From the NCBI GenBank assembly GCA_003602595.1, contig QQRX01000012.1, positions 750 through 43,389 on the forward strand: 42,640 bases of DNA, in the 5' to 3' direction. Origin of the DNA: Candidatus Poseidoniales archaeon (GTDB taxonomy: Archaea; Thermoplasmatota; Poseidoniia; Poseidoniales; Thalassarchaeaceae). The notes under the pieces were generated by a model. It was not told the origin of the DNA and ran no database searches. It saw only the letters and a program-made list of their open reading frames with translations. Made by a program: the position numbers and the translations under genes. Below, one piece after another: positions 19,599 through 28,236 of the stretch; positions within the stretch are counted from its first letter, which is position 1; every line of letters begins with the position of its first letter.

Positions 19599-20507
19599 AT
19601 GAGAGCAGTGGTGGCACTCGGCGGAAATGCACTTCTACGTAGAGGAGAGGAATTAAGTGCAGAAAATCAACGTAATAATGTAAAGATAGCTGCCAAAGCA
19701 CTTGCTCCACTTGTAGGGAAATATCAATTAGTTATTACACATGGAAATGGGCCACAAGTTGGACTTTTATCACTTCAGTCGGCTGCTTATACTGATGTTA
19801 AAGAGTATCCTTTAGATGTATTAGGAGCTCAAACAGAAGGAATGATTGGGTATATGATTGAGCAAGAATTAGGGAATTTGCTTCCAATTGAAATCCCATT
19901 TGCTACAATTTTAACAATGGTTGAAGTTGATCCAGAAGACCCGTCTTTCAATGAACCAACCAAACCAATTGGACCATTATATGGAGAAGACGAAGCAAAA
20001 AGGTTGGCAAAAGAAAGAGGATGGACGATAAAACTTGAGGGAGATAAATGGAGAAGAACCGTTCCTTCTCCTGTACCTCAAAGGATCTTTGAATTACGAC
20101 CTATACATTGGTTATTAGAAAAGGGGACTGTAGTAATCTGCGCTGGCGGAGGAGGGATTCCAACAATGTATCAGAAAGATGGTAGTTTGGAAGGAGTAGA
20201 GGTAGTAATAGATAAAGATAGAGCAAGTTCTTTGCTAGCTACGCAACTAAATGCTAGAGTATTGATTTTAGCTACAGATGCAGATGGAGTTTACTTAGAT
20301 TGGGGCACTGAAAATGCTAAAAAGTTGCACAGAGTTACCCCTGATGAAATGGAGAATTATACTTTTGAATCTGGATCTATGGGGCCAAAAGTAGAGGCTG
20401 CTTGTGAATTTGTAAATAAGACAGGGGAAAGAGCCGTCATAGGTTCACTTTCTGAATTAGAGAAAATGATTTCTGGAGATGCCGGGACACAATTTGTAAT
20501 ACGTTAA
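19599..20507 (+). CDS. arcC: Carbamate kinase
   Basis: Interconverts carbamoyl phosphate plus ADP with carbamate/ammonia plus ATP. The amino-acid-kinase fold shows [16 protein letters not shown] at the N-terminus, [41 protein letters not shown] and [12 protein letters not shown], followed by [12 protein letters not shown], all diagnostic of ArcC. ATG 19599 (302 residues) matches the family N-terminus; an in-frame ATG at 19560 would add 13 residues. No arginine deiminase or ornithine carbamoyltransferase is visible, so it may recycle carbamoyl phosphate or supply it, for example to pyrimidine synthesis, rather than serve an ADI operon. ThrRS follows 76 nt downstream on the same strand. Confidence 0.95.
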   Translation: MRAVVALGGNALLRRGEELSAENQRNNVKIAAKALAPLVGKYQLVITHGNGPQVGLLSLQSAAYTDVKEYPLDVLGAQTEGMIGYMIEQELGNLLPIEIPFATILTMVEVDPEDPSFNEPTKPIGPLYGEDEAKRLAKERGWTIKLEGDKWRRTVPSPVPQRIFELRPIHWLLEKGTVVICAGGGGIPTMYQKDGSLEGVEVVIDKDRASSLLATQLNARVLILATDADGVYLDWGTENAKKLHRVTPDEMENYTFESGSMGPKVEAACEFVNKTGERAVIGSLSELEKMISGDAGTQFVIR

Positions 20508-20571
20508 TTTTGTACTTTTGAAGAGATGTTTTGCAAATGTCTTCATACGATAGATGTATCTCGGTTATACT

Positions 20572-20577
20572 GGAGGG
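20572..20577 (+). promoter_or_regulatory. Shine-Dalgarno GGAGGG for thrS
   Basis: GGAGGG with a 6-nt spacer precedes TTG 20584. It makes this TTG a better start than ATG 20554, which lies upstream of the motif. Confidence 0.6.
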
Positions 20578-20583
20578 ATAGTC

Positions 20584-22536
20584 TTGTCAAGGGTGAAAGT
20601 AGAATTTGAAGATAATCAATTTCGTGAATATGAGGCTGGAATTACAGCTGGTGATGTGGTTAGAGATATTCATGGCCGTAAATCTGGCTTTGTAGCAGTA
20701 TTTATTGATGGAATAGAAAAGGATATGTCAACAATTTTGGAATCAGATTGTAAAATTGACCCCATAGATGGCGAGTCAGATGCTGGACTATTTATCCTTA
20801 GGCATTCATGTGCTCATCTTCTAGCTCAAGCGGTCACACAATTGTATCCTGATGCAAAACCAACAATAGGGCCTCCAATAGAACATGGTTTTTATTATGA
20901 CTTCTTTATGCAACCTGTCGGAGATGAAGAATTAAAAAAAATAGAAAATAAAATGAAAGAAATAATGAAAGAAAATTTACCCATAATACGCGAAGAACAT
21001 TCCAATATTTCATTAAGAAAGATGTTTGGTGAAAATAAATTTAAGATTGAAATAATGGATGATAAAATAGGTCAGGAAGTTGGTTCAACGGCTTACAGAC
21101 AAGGAGAATTTGTAGATTTATGTATAGGTCCGCATGTAGAATTTACCTCTCAACTAAGATGGTTTAAGTTAACAAGTTCTAGTCAGGCATATTGGAGAGC
21201 AGACTCAAAACGAGAATCATTGACTAGAATTTATGGCATGTGTTATGCAACAAAAGAAGGATTAAGAAATAGAGAGAAACAAATACAAGAAGCGGCAAAA
21301 CGGGATCATAAAAAAATAGGTAGAGAAATGGAACTCTATATGATTGATGAAATGATAGGTAAAGGCCTACCTGTTTGGCTTCCCAATGGCGAAATTTTAA
21401 AATCATCTATTGAAGAATTTGCCTTAAAAACTGAAGAAGAATATGGTTATCAGAGAGTAACTACACCTGTTCTAGGTAAAAAACAGCTTTTTGAGGCGAG
21501 TGGTCACCTTCCTCATTATGCTGAAGGGATGTATCCTCCAATGGAAATGGATGATGGGACTTATTACCTTAAGGCGATGAATTGTCCAATGCATCATCTT
21601 GTCTACAGAAATAAAAAACGCTCATATAGAGATTTGCCTCTAAGGATTGCTGAATATGGTACTGTTTATCGTAATGAAATGTCAGGTACACTTGCAGGAT
21701 TATTAAGAGTGAGGATGTTATCAATGAATGATGCTCATATTTATTGTACTTTAGACCAAGTTGCTCAAGAGTTTGAAAGTAATATAAAAATGGTACAAGA
21801 TTATTATGCTGCGTTTGGATTTGAAAACTATTATTTCAGACTTTCACTATGGGATCCAGAAAATACCGAGAAATATATAGATCAGCCTGAGAATTGGGAA
21901 AAAACACAAAATCATCTCAGAAAAATACTGGATAGTTTAGAAGTACCATACATCGAAAGCATAGGAGAAGCCGCATTCTATGGTCCAAAAGTCGATATTC
22001 AATTTACTACTGCGATAGGTAGAGAAGAGTCAATGTCTACAATACAACTTGATTTTGCCGCTAAAGAAAGATTTGGTTTGACTTATACTGATGAAACTGG
22101 ATCAGATAACGGAGAAGTATTTGTCATACACCGTGCACCTCTATCGACACATGAAAGATTTGTTGCCTTTCTAACTGAACATTGGTCGGGTAATTTTCCC
22201 ACTTGGTTATCTCCAATCCAAGTACAAATAATTACTATTTCTGAGAAACATAAAGAGTATGGAAAAATAGTTTCTGAAGAGTTACAAAAATCAGGAATAA
22301 GAGTTAAAATTGATGATTCGGATAATACAATTGGTAAAAAAATTAGGATACACAGGAAAATGCGTCCTGCTTACATGGCAATTATCGGAGATGATGAGGT
22401 TAAAAATAACACAATTTCAATAAGAACGAGAAAGGGGGCACAAAAAAATGACATTCCACTTGATGAATTTATCCAAGCGATAGGGAGAGAAATAAGTAAT
22501 CGTGATACTATCTTGGGAATAGTTCCGGTAGAATAA
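20584..22536 (+). CDS. thrS: Threonyl-tRNA synthetase, bacterial-type architecture
   Basis: Charges tRNA-Thr. Domain order is TGS (residues 1-60), then the N2 editing domain with HSCAHLLAQAV (H-x3-H) and the later DLCIGPHV. The class II catalytic core has motif 2 YRNEMSGTLAGLLRVRMLS and motif 3 VIHRAPLSTHERFVAFL, and the C-terminal anticodon-binding domain starts near FPTWLSPIQV. This is the bacterial/eukaryotic layout. Canonical archaeal ThrRS instead carries a D-aminoacyl-deacylase-like editing domain, so horizontal origin is likely. The start is taken as TTG 20584 (650 residues). trhO follows after 4 nt. Confidence 0.95.
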   Translation: MSRVKVEFEDNQFREYEAGITAGDVVRDIHGRKSGFVAVFIDGIEKDMSTILESDCKIDPIDGESDAGLFILRHSCAHLLAQAVTQLYPDAKPTIGPPIEHGFYYDFFMQPVGDEELKKIENKMKEIMKENLPIIREEHSNISLRKMFGENKFKIEIMDDKIGQEVGSTAYRQGEFVDLCIGPHVEFTSQLRWFKLTSSSQAYWRADSKRESLTRIYGMCYATKEGLRNREKQIQEAAKRDHKKIGREMELYMIDEMIGKGLPVWLPNGEILKSSIEEFALKTEEEYGYQRVTTPVLGKKQLFEASGHLPHYAEGMYPPMEMDDGTYYLKAMNCPMHHLVYRNKKRSYRDLPLRIAEYGTVYRNEMSGTLAGLLRVRMLSMNDAHIYCTLDQVAQEFESNIKMVQDYYAAFGFENYYFRLSLWDPENTEKYIDQPENWEKTQNHLRKILDSLEVPYIESIGEAAFYGPKVDIQFTTAIGREESMSTIQLDFAAKERFGLTYTDETGSDNGEVFVIHRAPLSTHERFVAFLTEHWSGNFPTWLSPIQVQIITISEKHKEYGKIVSEELQKSGIRVKIDDSDNTIGKKIRIHRKMRPAYMAIIGDDEVKNNTISIRTRKGAQKNDIPLDEFIQAIGREISNRDTILGIVPVE

Positions 22537-22540
22537 TGGT

Positions 22541-23365
22541 GTGAAAATGATTGTTAATATTGCTGGATATAAATTCATAAATATTAATAATACTGAGGAA
22601 ATGAAAGACAAATTTTTAGAAAAATGTTTGGATCTAGGATTAAAAGGGACTATTTATTTTAGTAATAATGGAATTAATTTCTTCGTGGCAGGAACCCAAG
22701 AAATGATAGATAAATACATTCATTTTATGGAGCTTGATGAACGATTAGTAGGGATTTCTCTGAAAATAAGTTACACTGAATACCAACCATTTCGAAGGAT
22801 GATAGTAAAGAAAAAGAAAGAAATTATTGCATTAGGATTGGATGAAGTCAGGCCAGCAGAATATACAAGTCCGTCAATTAATCCGAAAGAATTGAAAAAA
22901 TGGTTAGATGAGGAAAGAGACATACTATTACTAGATACAAGAAATGATTATGAATTAAGAATTGGTACATTTGAAAAGGCAATAGACTTGGATATTAAAA
23001 CCTTCAGAGAGTTTCCATTCGCTGTAGAAAAACTAGATGTGGATAAAAATAAAACGGTAGTGATGTTTTGTACCGGAGGGATACGTTGTGAAAAGGCATC
23101 AGTTGTTATGGAAAATCAAGGTTGGAATAATGTTTTTCAATTAGAAGGAGGTATACTGAATTATTTTGAAGAAGTCGGAGGAGAACATTGGAATGGGGAT
23201 TGTTTTGTTTTCGATCAAAGGGTTGCATTAAATTCTGAACTCTTGGAAACTGAGATAGAAATGTGTTTTATTTGTAGAGAGCCTTTATCTAAAGAAGAAC
23301 AAAAATCTGAGTACTATAAAATTATGGAATATTGTCCATATTGTATAAATAAAAATAAGAAATGA
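22541..23365 (+). CDS. trhO: tRNA uridine-34 hydroxylase TrhO (YceA-type rhodanese protein)
   Basis: The N-terminal ~95 residues match the TrhO-specific domain (GTIYFSNNGINFFVAG, then KISYTEYQPFRRM). A rhodanese domain follows with LLLDTRNDYELRIGTF and the active loop FCTGGIRCEKAS (Cys177). The tail has two paired-cysteine motifs, CFICREPL and CPYC, typical of the family. In bacteria TrhO performs the oxygen-dependent hydroxylation of U34 to ho5U in tRNAs for several four-codon boxes, including Thr. Start is GTG 22541 (or ATG 22547), only 4 nt after the thrS stop, so the two are very likely cotranscribed. An archaeal TrhO is unusual and consistent with transfer into an aerobic lineage. Confidence 0.9.
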   Translation: MKMIVNIAGYKFININNTEEMKDKFLEKCLDLGLKGTIYFSNNGINFFVAGTQEMIDKYIHFMELDERLVGISLKISYTEYQPFRRMIVKKKKEIIALGLDEVRPAEYTSPSINPKELKKWLDEERDILLLDTRNDYELRIGTFEKAIDLDIKTFREFPFAVEKLDVDKNKTVVMFCTGGIRCEKASVVMENQGWNNVFQLEGGILNYFEEVGGEHWNGDCFVFDQRVALNSELLETEIEMCFICREPLSKEEQKSEYYKIMEYCPYCINKNKK

Positions 23366-23408
23366 TTGAGAGTATTTATTTGGATTGATTATTTGGAAAA
23401 TACAAGAC

Positions 23409-24443
23409 ATGGCAGATGAAGCAGTTTTTGAGAATTATTCTCAAGCAGAGATTATCGAATCTATGCTTGTTTCGGCACGTTCGATAATTAGAACTTGTAT
23501 GGAAATCAGAAATCATGAAGATGTAGTTATTATTACTGATACACACACATCTGAGATAGGTAGAGCGTTATATGAAGCAGCAGCTGAAGTAACTGATAGA
23601 GTACTCTTGATGATGATTCCTCCCGCTTTCAAGTCTGGAAATGAGCCCCCAAGTCCAGTAGGAGATTTGATGAGAAAGTCTAGAGTTGTCCTAATAGCAA
23701 CAAAAGAGTCATTAACGCATACAAAAGCAAGAATTAATGCTTCCAAGGCTGGAGTCAGAATAGCATCTATGCCAGGAATAAGTAAAGAGACCTTCATTCT
23801 TGGAGGAATGACTGCGGACTATAATGCCCTTCAATTAGAGATATCAGGAATGAATAATGTTTTACGAAGAAGGAGAGAAGTACATGTCACATCTCCTTCA
23901 GGAACTGATGTAACTTTTACTACTGGATCTAGGTGGATTCTAGAAGATAATGGAATTTGTAACAGGCCTGGACAAGTAACAAACCTACCCGCTGGAAGGA
24001 TATTTACTATGCCAAAAGAGGGTTCGACTAATGGGAAAATAGTATTTGATGGATCATGGGAAGGAAAATTACTACCAAAAAAGGTTGAAATGAAAATAGT
24101 AAATGGAAGGGTTACAGAAATATCAGGATATGAGGGCGTTGAGGAAATAATTGAAAGTTTTAATATCCCTCCTCATAGTAAAAGAGTCTTGGATTTACAA
24201 TTGAATAAGACCGTAGCAGAATTTGGATTTGGAATGAATTCTAGAGCCAAAGTTATTGGAAACGTATTAGAAGATCAGGTAGTTAGAGGAAATTCATATT
24301 TTAGTTTTGGAGACAATACAGCATTAGGTGGAAATTCAAATACAGGCATACAGAAGAGAGGAGTGATGAATAAAACAAGCGTTACTTTAGAAGATGTTGA
24401 TTTAGTCTTAGAGGGAAAAATTGTTGCACGTAAAAGGAAATAA
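23409..24443 (+). CDS. M29/NicX-like protein lacking most metal ligands
   Basis: The C-terminal half aligns by eye with the COG2309 family (aminopeptidase T, M29, and the dioxygenase NicX): NLPAGRIFTMPKEGS, KIVFDGSWEGKLL, AEFGFGMNSRAK and GNVLEDQVVRGNSYFSFGDN. Compared with the family pattern as I remember it, the glutamate near NLPxxE is Arg/Gly, the histidine in GTxHxAFG is Tyr (GNSYFSFG), and the HxD pair is replaced (GIQKRG). The glutamate in AEFGFG remains. It is probably not a standard metallopeptidase. ATG 23409 (344 residues) is preferred to an upstream TTG at 23385. Its TAA overlaps the next ATG by one base, so translation is coupled to the TPK-like gene. Confidence 0.78.
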   Translation: MADEAVFENYSQAEIIESMLVSARSIIRTCMEIRNHEDVVIITDTHTSEIGRALYEAAAEVTDRVLLMMIPPAFKSGNEPPSPVGDLMRKSRVVLIATKESLTHTKARINASKAGVRIASMPGISKETFILGGMTADYNALQLEISGMNNVLRRRREVHVTSPSGTDVTFTTGSRWILEDNGICNRPGQVTNLPAGRIFTMPKEGSTNGKIVFDGSWEGKLLPKKVEMKIVNGRVTEISGYEGVEEIIESFNIPPHSKRVLDLQLNKTVAEFGFGMNSRAKVIGNVLEDQVVRGNSYFSFGDNTALGGNSNTGIQKRGVMNKTSVTLEDVDLVLEGKIVARKRK

Positions 24444-25054
24444 TGAGAAACATGATTGCTATATTGTGGTGTAATGGTAAAACTCCTTCGAATGATTTGA
24501 TAAAAAGAGTCTTGACGAAAGGCAAAAAAATTTTTGGAGTAGATGGAGGGGCTGAAATAGCATTGTCCTTAGGAAAAAAAGTTCAAAAAGTATTAGGAGA
24601 TTTTGATTCTATAAATATTGATGAATGGAAAGGTGAGAGTGAGTATTTACCAGATCAGGATATGAGTGATTTTGGTAAATCCATAAAATACCTTGTAGAA
24701 AAGGGATACACACAAATAGAGGTTATAGGAATCGATGGAGGAAGTCCGGAACATTTTCTCGGTGTATGGGCAGTATTAGCGGAAATTGAGGATAATGTGA
24801 AAATAATACTTTATCATGAAGAGAGGATTACTTATAGAATTCATCCTGATTATGATGATACTCAAATATATATTGAAAATGGAAAGGAGTTTTCTATTTT
24901 CGCCCTCACTCATTGTAATGACATAACACTCACTGGAGCAAAATGGAATATGAAGAATGAAAAACTCTCATTATCGAGCAGGGGTTTGCATAATCAAGGA
25001 ACTGGGAAAAATATCTCAATAAAGGCTGATGGGATAGTGGTTTTAATAATTTAA
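24443..25054 (+). CDS. Thiamine-pyrophosphokinase-like protein (degenerate)
   Basis: A 203-residue protein with the layout of thiamine pyrophosphokinase: FGVDGGAEIALSLG (31-44), LGDFDSI (51-57), then DQDMSDFGKSI (71-81) where the enzyme has DQxxTDLxKA, and GIDGGSPEHFLG (96-107) where it has GGRxDH. A C-terminal beta domain ends SSRGLHNQGTG, comparable to the thiamine-binding SxGxSN segment. Loss of the RxDH residues means thiamine may not be the substrate. A related pyrophosphokinase role (for example on a pterin or nucleoside) or a non-catalytic role is possible. ATG 24443 sits on the stop of the M29-like gene (TAATG). Its stop lies 2 nt from that of the convergent AI-2E family gene. Confidence 0.72.
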   Translation: MRNMIAILWCNGKTPSNDLIKRVLTKGKKIFGVDGGAEIALSLGKKVQKVLGDFDSINIDEWKGESEYLPDQDMSDFGKSIKYLVEKGYTQIEVIGIDGGSPEHFLGVWAVLAEIEDNVKIILYHEERITYRIHPDYDDTQIYIENGKEFSIFALTHCNDITLTGAKWNMKNEKLSLSSRGLHNQGTGKNISIKADGIVVLII

Positions 25055-25056
25055 TG

Positions 25057-26109
25057 TTAATCACTTTTAGGATTCATAGAAAGCATCATTGCAATTGGTT
25101 TTGTACGAGGGTCGCTTTCCAAAGCTCGCTTCATTATTACAGCTAGAGGGACGCCTAATATCATTCCCATAACCCCCCAAGCCCAACCCCAGAAGGCTAC
25201 CAAAAGAAGTAATACTATTGGAGAAATATCCAAACGTTTTCCTGCTATTTGAGGTTCAATAACTCCTCCCCATAATTGTTGATTTGCTATTAATAGTATA
25301 ATCAAGAACACTGCAGAAGAAGGTGAAAGTATAATCAGACCCAGAACAATTGGGAATAAAAGTGATATTAATGCACCTACATATGGTATAAAATCCATCA
25401 TGAAGGTGATACAAGCCCACAAAAACCAGCCTGGGATACCGAAAAAATACAAAATTATAGCGGCTAAGACTGCTTGCCCAAATGCTACTGAAGCCCTGGT
25501 AACAACATAGACATTGATTCCCTTCGAGGAAGATGATGCTAATGCGATGATTCTATCTACATCATCTGGATAAGCTGCTTTGATACGCTTAGGGAGTGTT
25601 TCTGCTTCTAATATGATAAAAAGTAAAAATATCAATACAGTAACCATGCCTGCTGTGAAACTTGCTAAAGATCCAACAAGTCCTGTAGCGAATGATTCAA
25701 TTTTCTCAACGGTAATCAGGCCAGTAACTTCGGAAGTATCAAATGAGAAGCCCAAAATTGTTGCATTATCTTCAAACCAGAGAAGTTTATTTTGTAGTTT
25801 CTCCGAAAGTGTAGGGACTTCTTCTGTAAAAGATTGTAAATTTGAAAAAAGGATATTTGAGGCTACGAATAAGAAAGCCATTACGATTCCAACTAGTGCC
25901 CCGTAGGCTAAAAAGGGGTGTCTACCTATCTTTTTCTCTAGCCATTCAGCAGGAGGACGGATTAGGAAGAACAGTAATATAGCGACTACCAATGGTTGTA
26001 ATATAGATTTTAAATGTACAATTGCCAGTACTGCAATCAAAAGTAATATTGCTATATTAGAAGCCGTATTAAATTTTAGTTTACGCAATTTCACTTCTTC
26101 TCCCATCAT
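25057..26109 (-). CDS. AI-2E family (PerM/TqsA-like) membrane protein
   Basis: A 350-residue integral membrane protein with the hallmark layout. Two helices near the N-terminus (about 18-48) are followed by FLIRPPAEWLEKKIGR and a third helix. A soluble helical segment of about 70 residues comes next, then a block of four to five helices. The motifs PYVGALISLLFPI and GGVIEPQIAGKRLDISPIVLLLLVAFW (20-residue core around VIEPQIAGKRLDISP) are diagnostic. Family members export varied substrates: autoinducer-2 in one case, sodium-proton exchange in others. The substrate here is unknown. It may be in one unit with the upstream glycosyltransferase (gap 53 nt, same strand). Start ATG 26109. Confidence 0.92.
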   Translation of the reverse strand: MMGEEVKLRKLKFNTASNIAILLLIAVLAIVHLKSILQPLVVAILLFFLIRPPAEWLEKKIGRHPFLAYGALVGIVMAFLFVASNILFSNLQSFTEEVPTLSEKLQNKLLWFEDNATILGFSFDTSEVTGLITVEKIESFATGLVGSLASFTAGMVTVLIFLLFIILEAETLPKRIKAAYPDDVDRIIALASSSSKGINVYVVTRASVAFGQAVLAAIILYFFGIPGWFLWACITFMMDFIPYVGALISLLFPIVLGLIILSPSSAVFLIILLIANQQLWGGVIEPQIAGKRLDISPIVLLLLVAFWGWAWGVMGMILGVPLAVIMKRALESDPRTKPIAMMLSMNPKSD

Positions 26110-26162
26110 ATTCTCAAGTTGGGGAGAATGGTTTCACCATCAAGTTTTTCGCCTGCACACTT

Positions 26163-27395
26163 CTAAATAATAATACTTTGATACAAATTCAAAAAATCAA
26201 TTGCATTTTGTTTGAAAGTGAATTTTTCAGACACTAAATTACGTCCTGCTCTACCTTTTTCTAATAATTTGGATTTATCATTCAATTCAGATAAAATTAT
26301 TTCTGACATTGAATTAATATCTCCCATAGTAAATAATGCTCCAACAGAATTGTCAACCATTTCAGGCAATGGTCCATGGTTGACAGTAATAACGGGAGTT
26401 CCAGAGGCCATTGCTTCCAGTGGAATAAGCCCCTGTCCCTCATAATAAGAGGGATAAACAACAATATCGGAAACACGATACAATAATGCTAATTCATCAA
26501 ATTTCATACTCGATTCAATAAATACAGATCCTTCTAGTCCTAATTTCTTTGCTTGTTTTAATAATCTAGATCGGAGTTGACCTCTCCCAACTATGACTAA
26601 AAACGAATTAGGAGATTCTTTCTTAACCTTTACAAACGACTGAAGTAACATACCAAAACCCTTTCTTGCTGCTAAACGGCCAACTGCAAGTAACAGATAC
26701 GAATCTTCTTTGACATTAAATCTGGAACGGACTTCTGAATAAATGGTAAAATCATCTTCATCATCCCGCCTTAATGGAAGAAACATGTCAGTATCTACTC
26801 CCCAATGAATTACTTTACAATTCCAGTCATTTGGAGTGGAATATCGATTTAGGAAATCTTCCCTGGTGGCATTTGAGTTAGCAACACATATATTCGAATG
26901 ATTAATTGCAAAATTTTCAAATTTAGCATATCTTTTTGCCGTAAATCTCATAATGAGATCATTTGGGTTTGCCCATACTGCAGATTCTTTATATTTTGAT
27001 GCAATAAAAAGACCATCTCGCTCTCCAAGCCAAGAGCCATGGAGAGAAGAAATAACGGGGGCTATTTCTTTCTTACATTTTTCAAATTGTTTTTCATCCC
27101 ACGAAATCATAGGACAGTGTAAATGGACAACGTCTACTGGATTAATTTCATTAATTTTTTTTAGTTTTCTTAGAGCATATTTCCCATAGGAACGTGTGAA
27201 TTCCATTGGTATTTTTTTCCAAGAAACTGTAAATACTTGTACTCCATTTATTTCAGGCGGTTTATCCATCCCTTTACGTGTAATTATAGATATTTTATGG
27301 CCCATTTCGGCTAGAGCAGCGGATAAATGAAAGACTGTGGAACCCATTCCTCCCCATCTAGGAGGGTATTCAGCAGATAACATTGCGATATGCAT
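26163..27395 (-). CDS. Glycosyltransferase family 4 (GT-B fold)
   Basis: N-terminal acceptor domain begins MHIAMLSAEYPPRWGGMG, with HLHCPM and SSLHGSW. The C-terminal nucleotide-sugar domain has LLAVGRLAARKGFGMLL and the EGQGLIPLEAMASGTPVI motif, whose glutamates bind the donor. At 410 residues from ATG 27395 it is typical. An upstream in-frame ATG at 27464 would add 23 unrelated residues; a ribosome site GGAG 8 nt before ATG 27395 decides for the shorter form. No signal or membrane helix, so it acts in the cytosol. Likely adds a hexose to a lipid or surface glycan; donor and acceptor cannot be read. It is divergent from a GT2 gene. Confidence 0.9.
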   Translation of the reverse strand: MHIAMLSAEYPPRWGGMGSTVFHLSAALAEMGHKISIITRKGMDKPPEINGVQVFTVSWKKIPMEFTRSYGKYALRKLKKINEINPVDVVHLHCPMISWDEKQFEKCKKEIAPVISSLHGSWLGERDGLFIASKYKESAVWANPNDLIMRFTAKRYAKFENFAINHSNICVANSNATREDFLNRYSTPNDWNCKVIHWGVDTDMFLPLRRDDEDDFTIYSEVRSRFNVKEDSYLLLAVGRLAARKGFGMLLQSFVKVKKESPNSFLVIVGRGQLRSRLLKQAKKLGLEGSVFIESSMKFDELALLYRVSDIVVYPSYYEGQGLIPLEAMASGTPVITVNHGPLPEMVDNSVGALFTMGDINSMSEIILSELNDKSKLLEKGRAGRNLVSEKFTFKQNAIDFLNLYQSIII

Positions 27396-27408
27396 AGGAG
27401 ACTCTCCT
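27396..27408 (-). promoter_or_regulatory. Palindrome covering the ribosome site of the GT4 gene
   Basis: The 13 nt just before ATG 27395 read AGGAGAGTCTCCT on the minus strand. They are a perfect inverted repeat that contains the GGAG ribosome site. A 5-bp hairpin with a 3-nt loop could hide that site. Confidence 0.45.
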
Positions 27409-27498
27409 GTAGCGCTAGACTGTTTTCTTTCAAGATAATGTTGGTGATTTAGCAATAGTATCATTCAAAATAGATATCTTCCTCGCATAGCCAGTAAT

Positions 27499-28236
27499 AT
27501 GTCAGATACGTTGCCCGCTCACGTCACTGTAGTTATTCCTACACGAAATGAAGAAGCCGCAATTGTAGATACGATAAGGTCTGTTCCAAATGATGGATGG
27601 TGCGATAAACTAGATTTCTTAATTATAGATGGAAATTCTACTGATGCAACTAGAGAATTGGCCGAAAAAGAAGGTGCTACAGTCTATTTAGAAAAAAGGA
27701 AAGGTTACGGTCGTGCTTATAAAACTGGTTTTTCAATAGCACCTGGAGAAATCATAGTTACAATGGATGCTGATTGCACATACCCCGGAGAAGAAGTTCC
27801 GGAGTTGGTAGGTAGATTACTAAATGAAAATTTGGACTGGATTACCTGTGATCGTCTAACAAAGGCTGAAGAAGGAGCGATGTCAGGAATGCATGGATTT
27901 GGAAATTGGACTTTGTCGACAATCGCTAGGATGCTATTTTGGTATGGAATAAAAGACTCACAAAGTGGCATGTGGGTATTTAGAAAATCAATTTTCGATA
28001 ATGAGAAAGTTAGGCCTATGCATGATGGTATGCCTTTATCTCAAGAATTTAAAATAAGAGCGAGGAGATATCTTCCTTCCAACAAAACTACCGAAATTAG
28101 TGTCCCTTACAGAGTTAGAGTTGGAGATGCTGAGATTAATACATGGGGCGATGGATTACTAAACTTACGAAGATTATTCTGGTTAAGATTTGGATTATTC
28201 AGTAAAAGTACGCCTTGGGGAGTAGAAGAAGATTAG
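27499..28236 (+). CDS. Glycosyltransferase family 2 (polyprenyl-phosphate sugar transferase-like)
   Basis: GT-A fold enzyme of 245 residues: TVVIPTRNEEAAI (10-22), LDFLIIDGNSTDAT (38-51), GYGRAYKTGF and the metal-binding DAD (90-92) in VTMDADCTYPGEE. This arrangement resembles dolichyl-phosphate mannose/glucose synthases, which load a sugar on a polyprenyl carrier for surface glycosylation. There is no C-terminal membrane domain. A conserved acceptor-side segment follows (DSQSGMWVFRKS, then LSQEFKIRARR). Start ATG 27499. Its TAG overlaps the TAA of the giant beta-helix gene in the tetranucleotide TTAG (28233-28236), hinting at a shared surface theme but not at cotranscription. Confidence 0.9.
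   Translation: MSDTLPAHVTVVIPTRNEEAAIVDTIRSVPNDGWCDKLDFLIIDGNSTDATRELAEKEGATVYLEKRKGYGRAYKTGFSIAPGEIIVTMDADCTYPGEEVPELVGRLLNENLDWITCDRLTKAEEGAMSGMHGFGNWTLSTIARMLFWYGIKDSQSGMWVFRKSIFDNEKVRPMHDGMPLSQEFKIRARRYLPSNKTTEISVPYRVRVGDAEINTWGDGLLNLRRLFWLRFGLFSKSTPWGVEED

Noticed and set aside
25057-26109. Quorum-sensing AI-2 exporter
   Set aside because: The family name is historical and no LuxS or other AI-2 gene is visible, so only a generic AI-2E family membrane protein is called.
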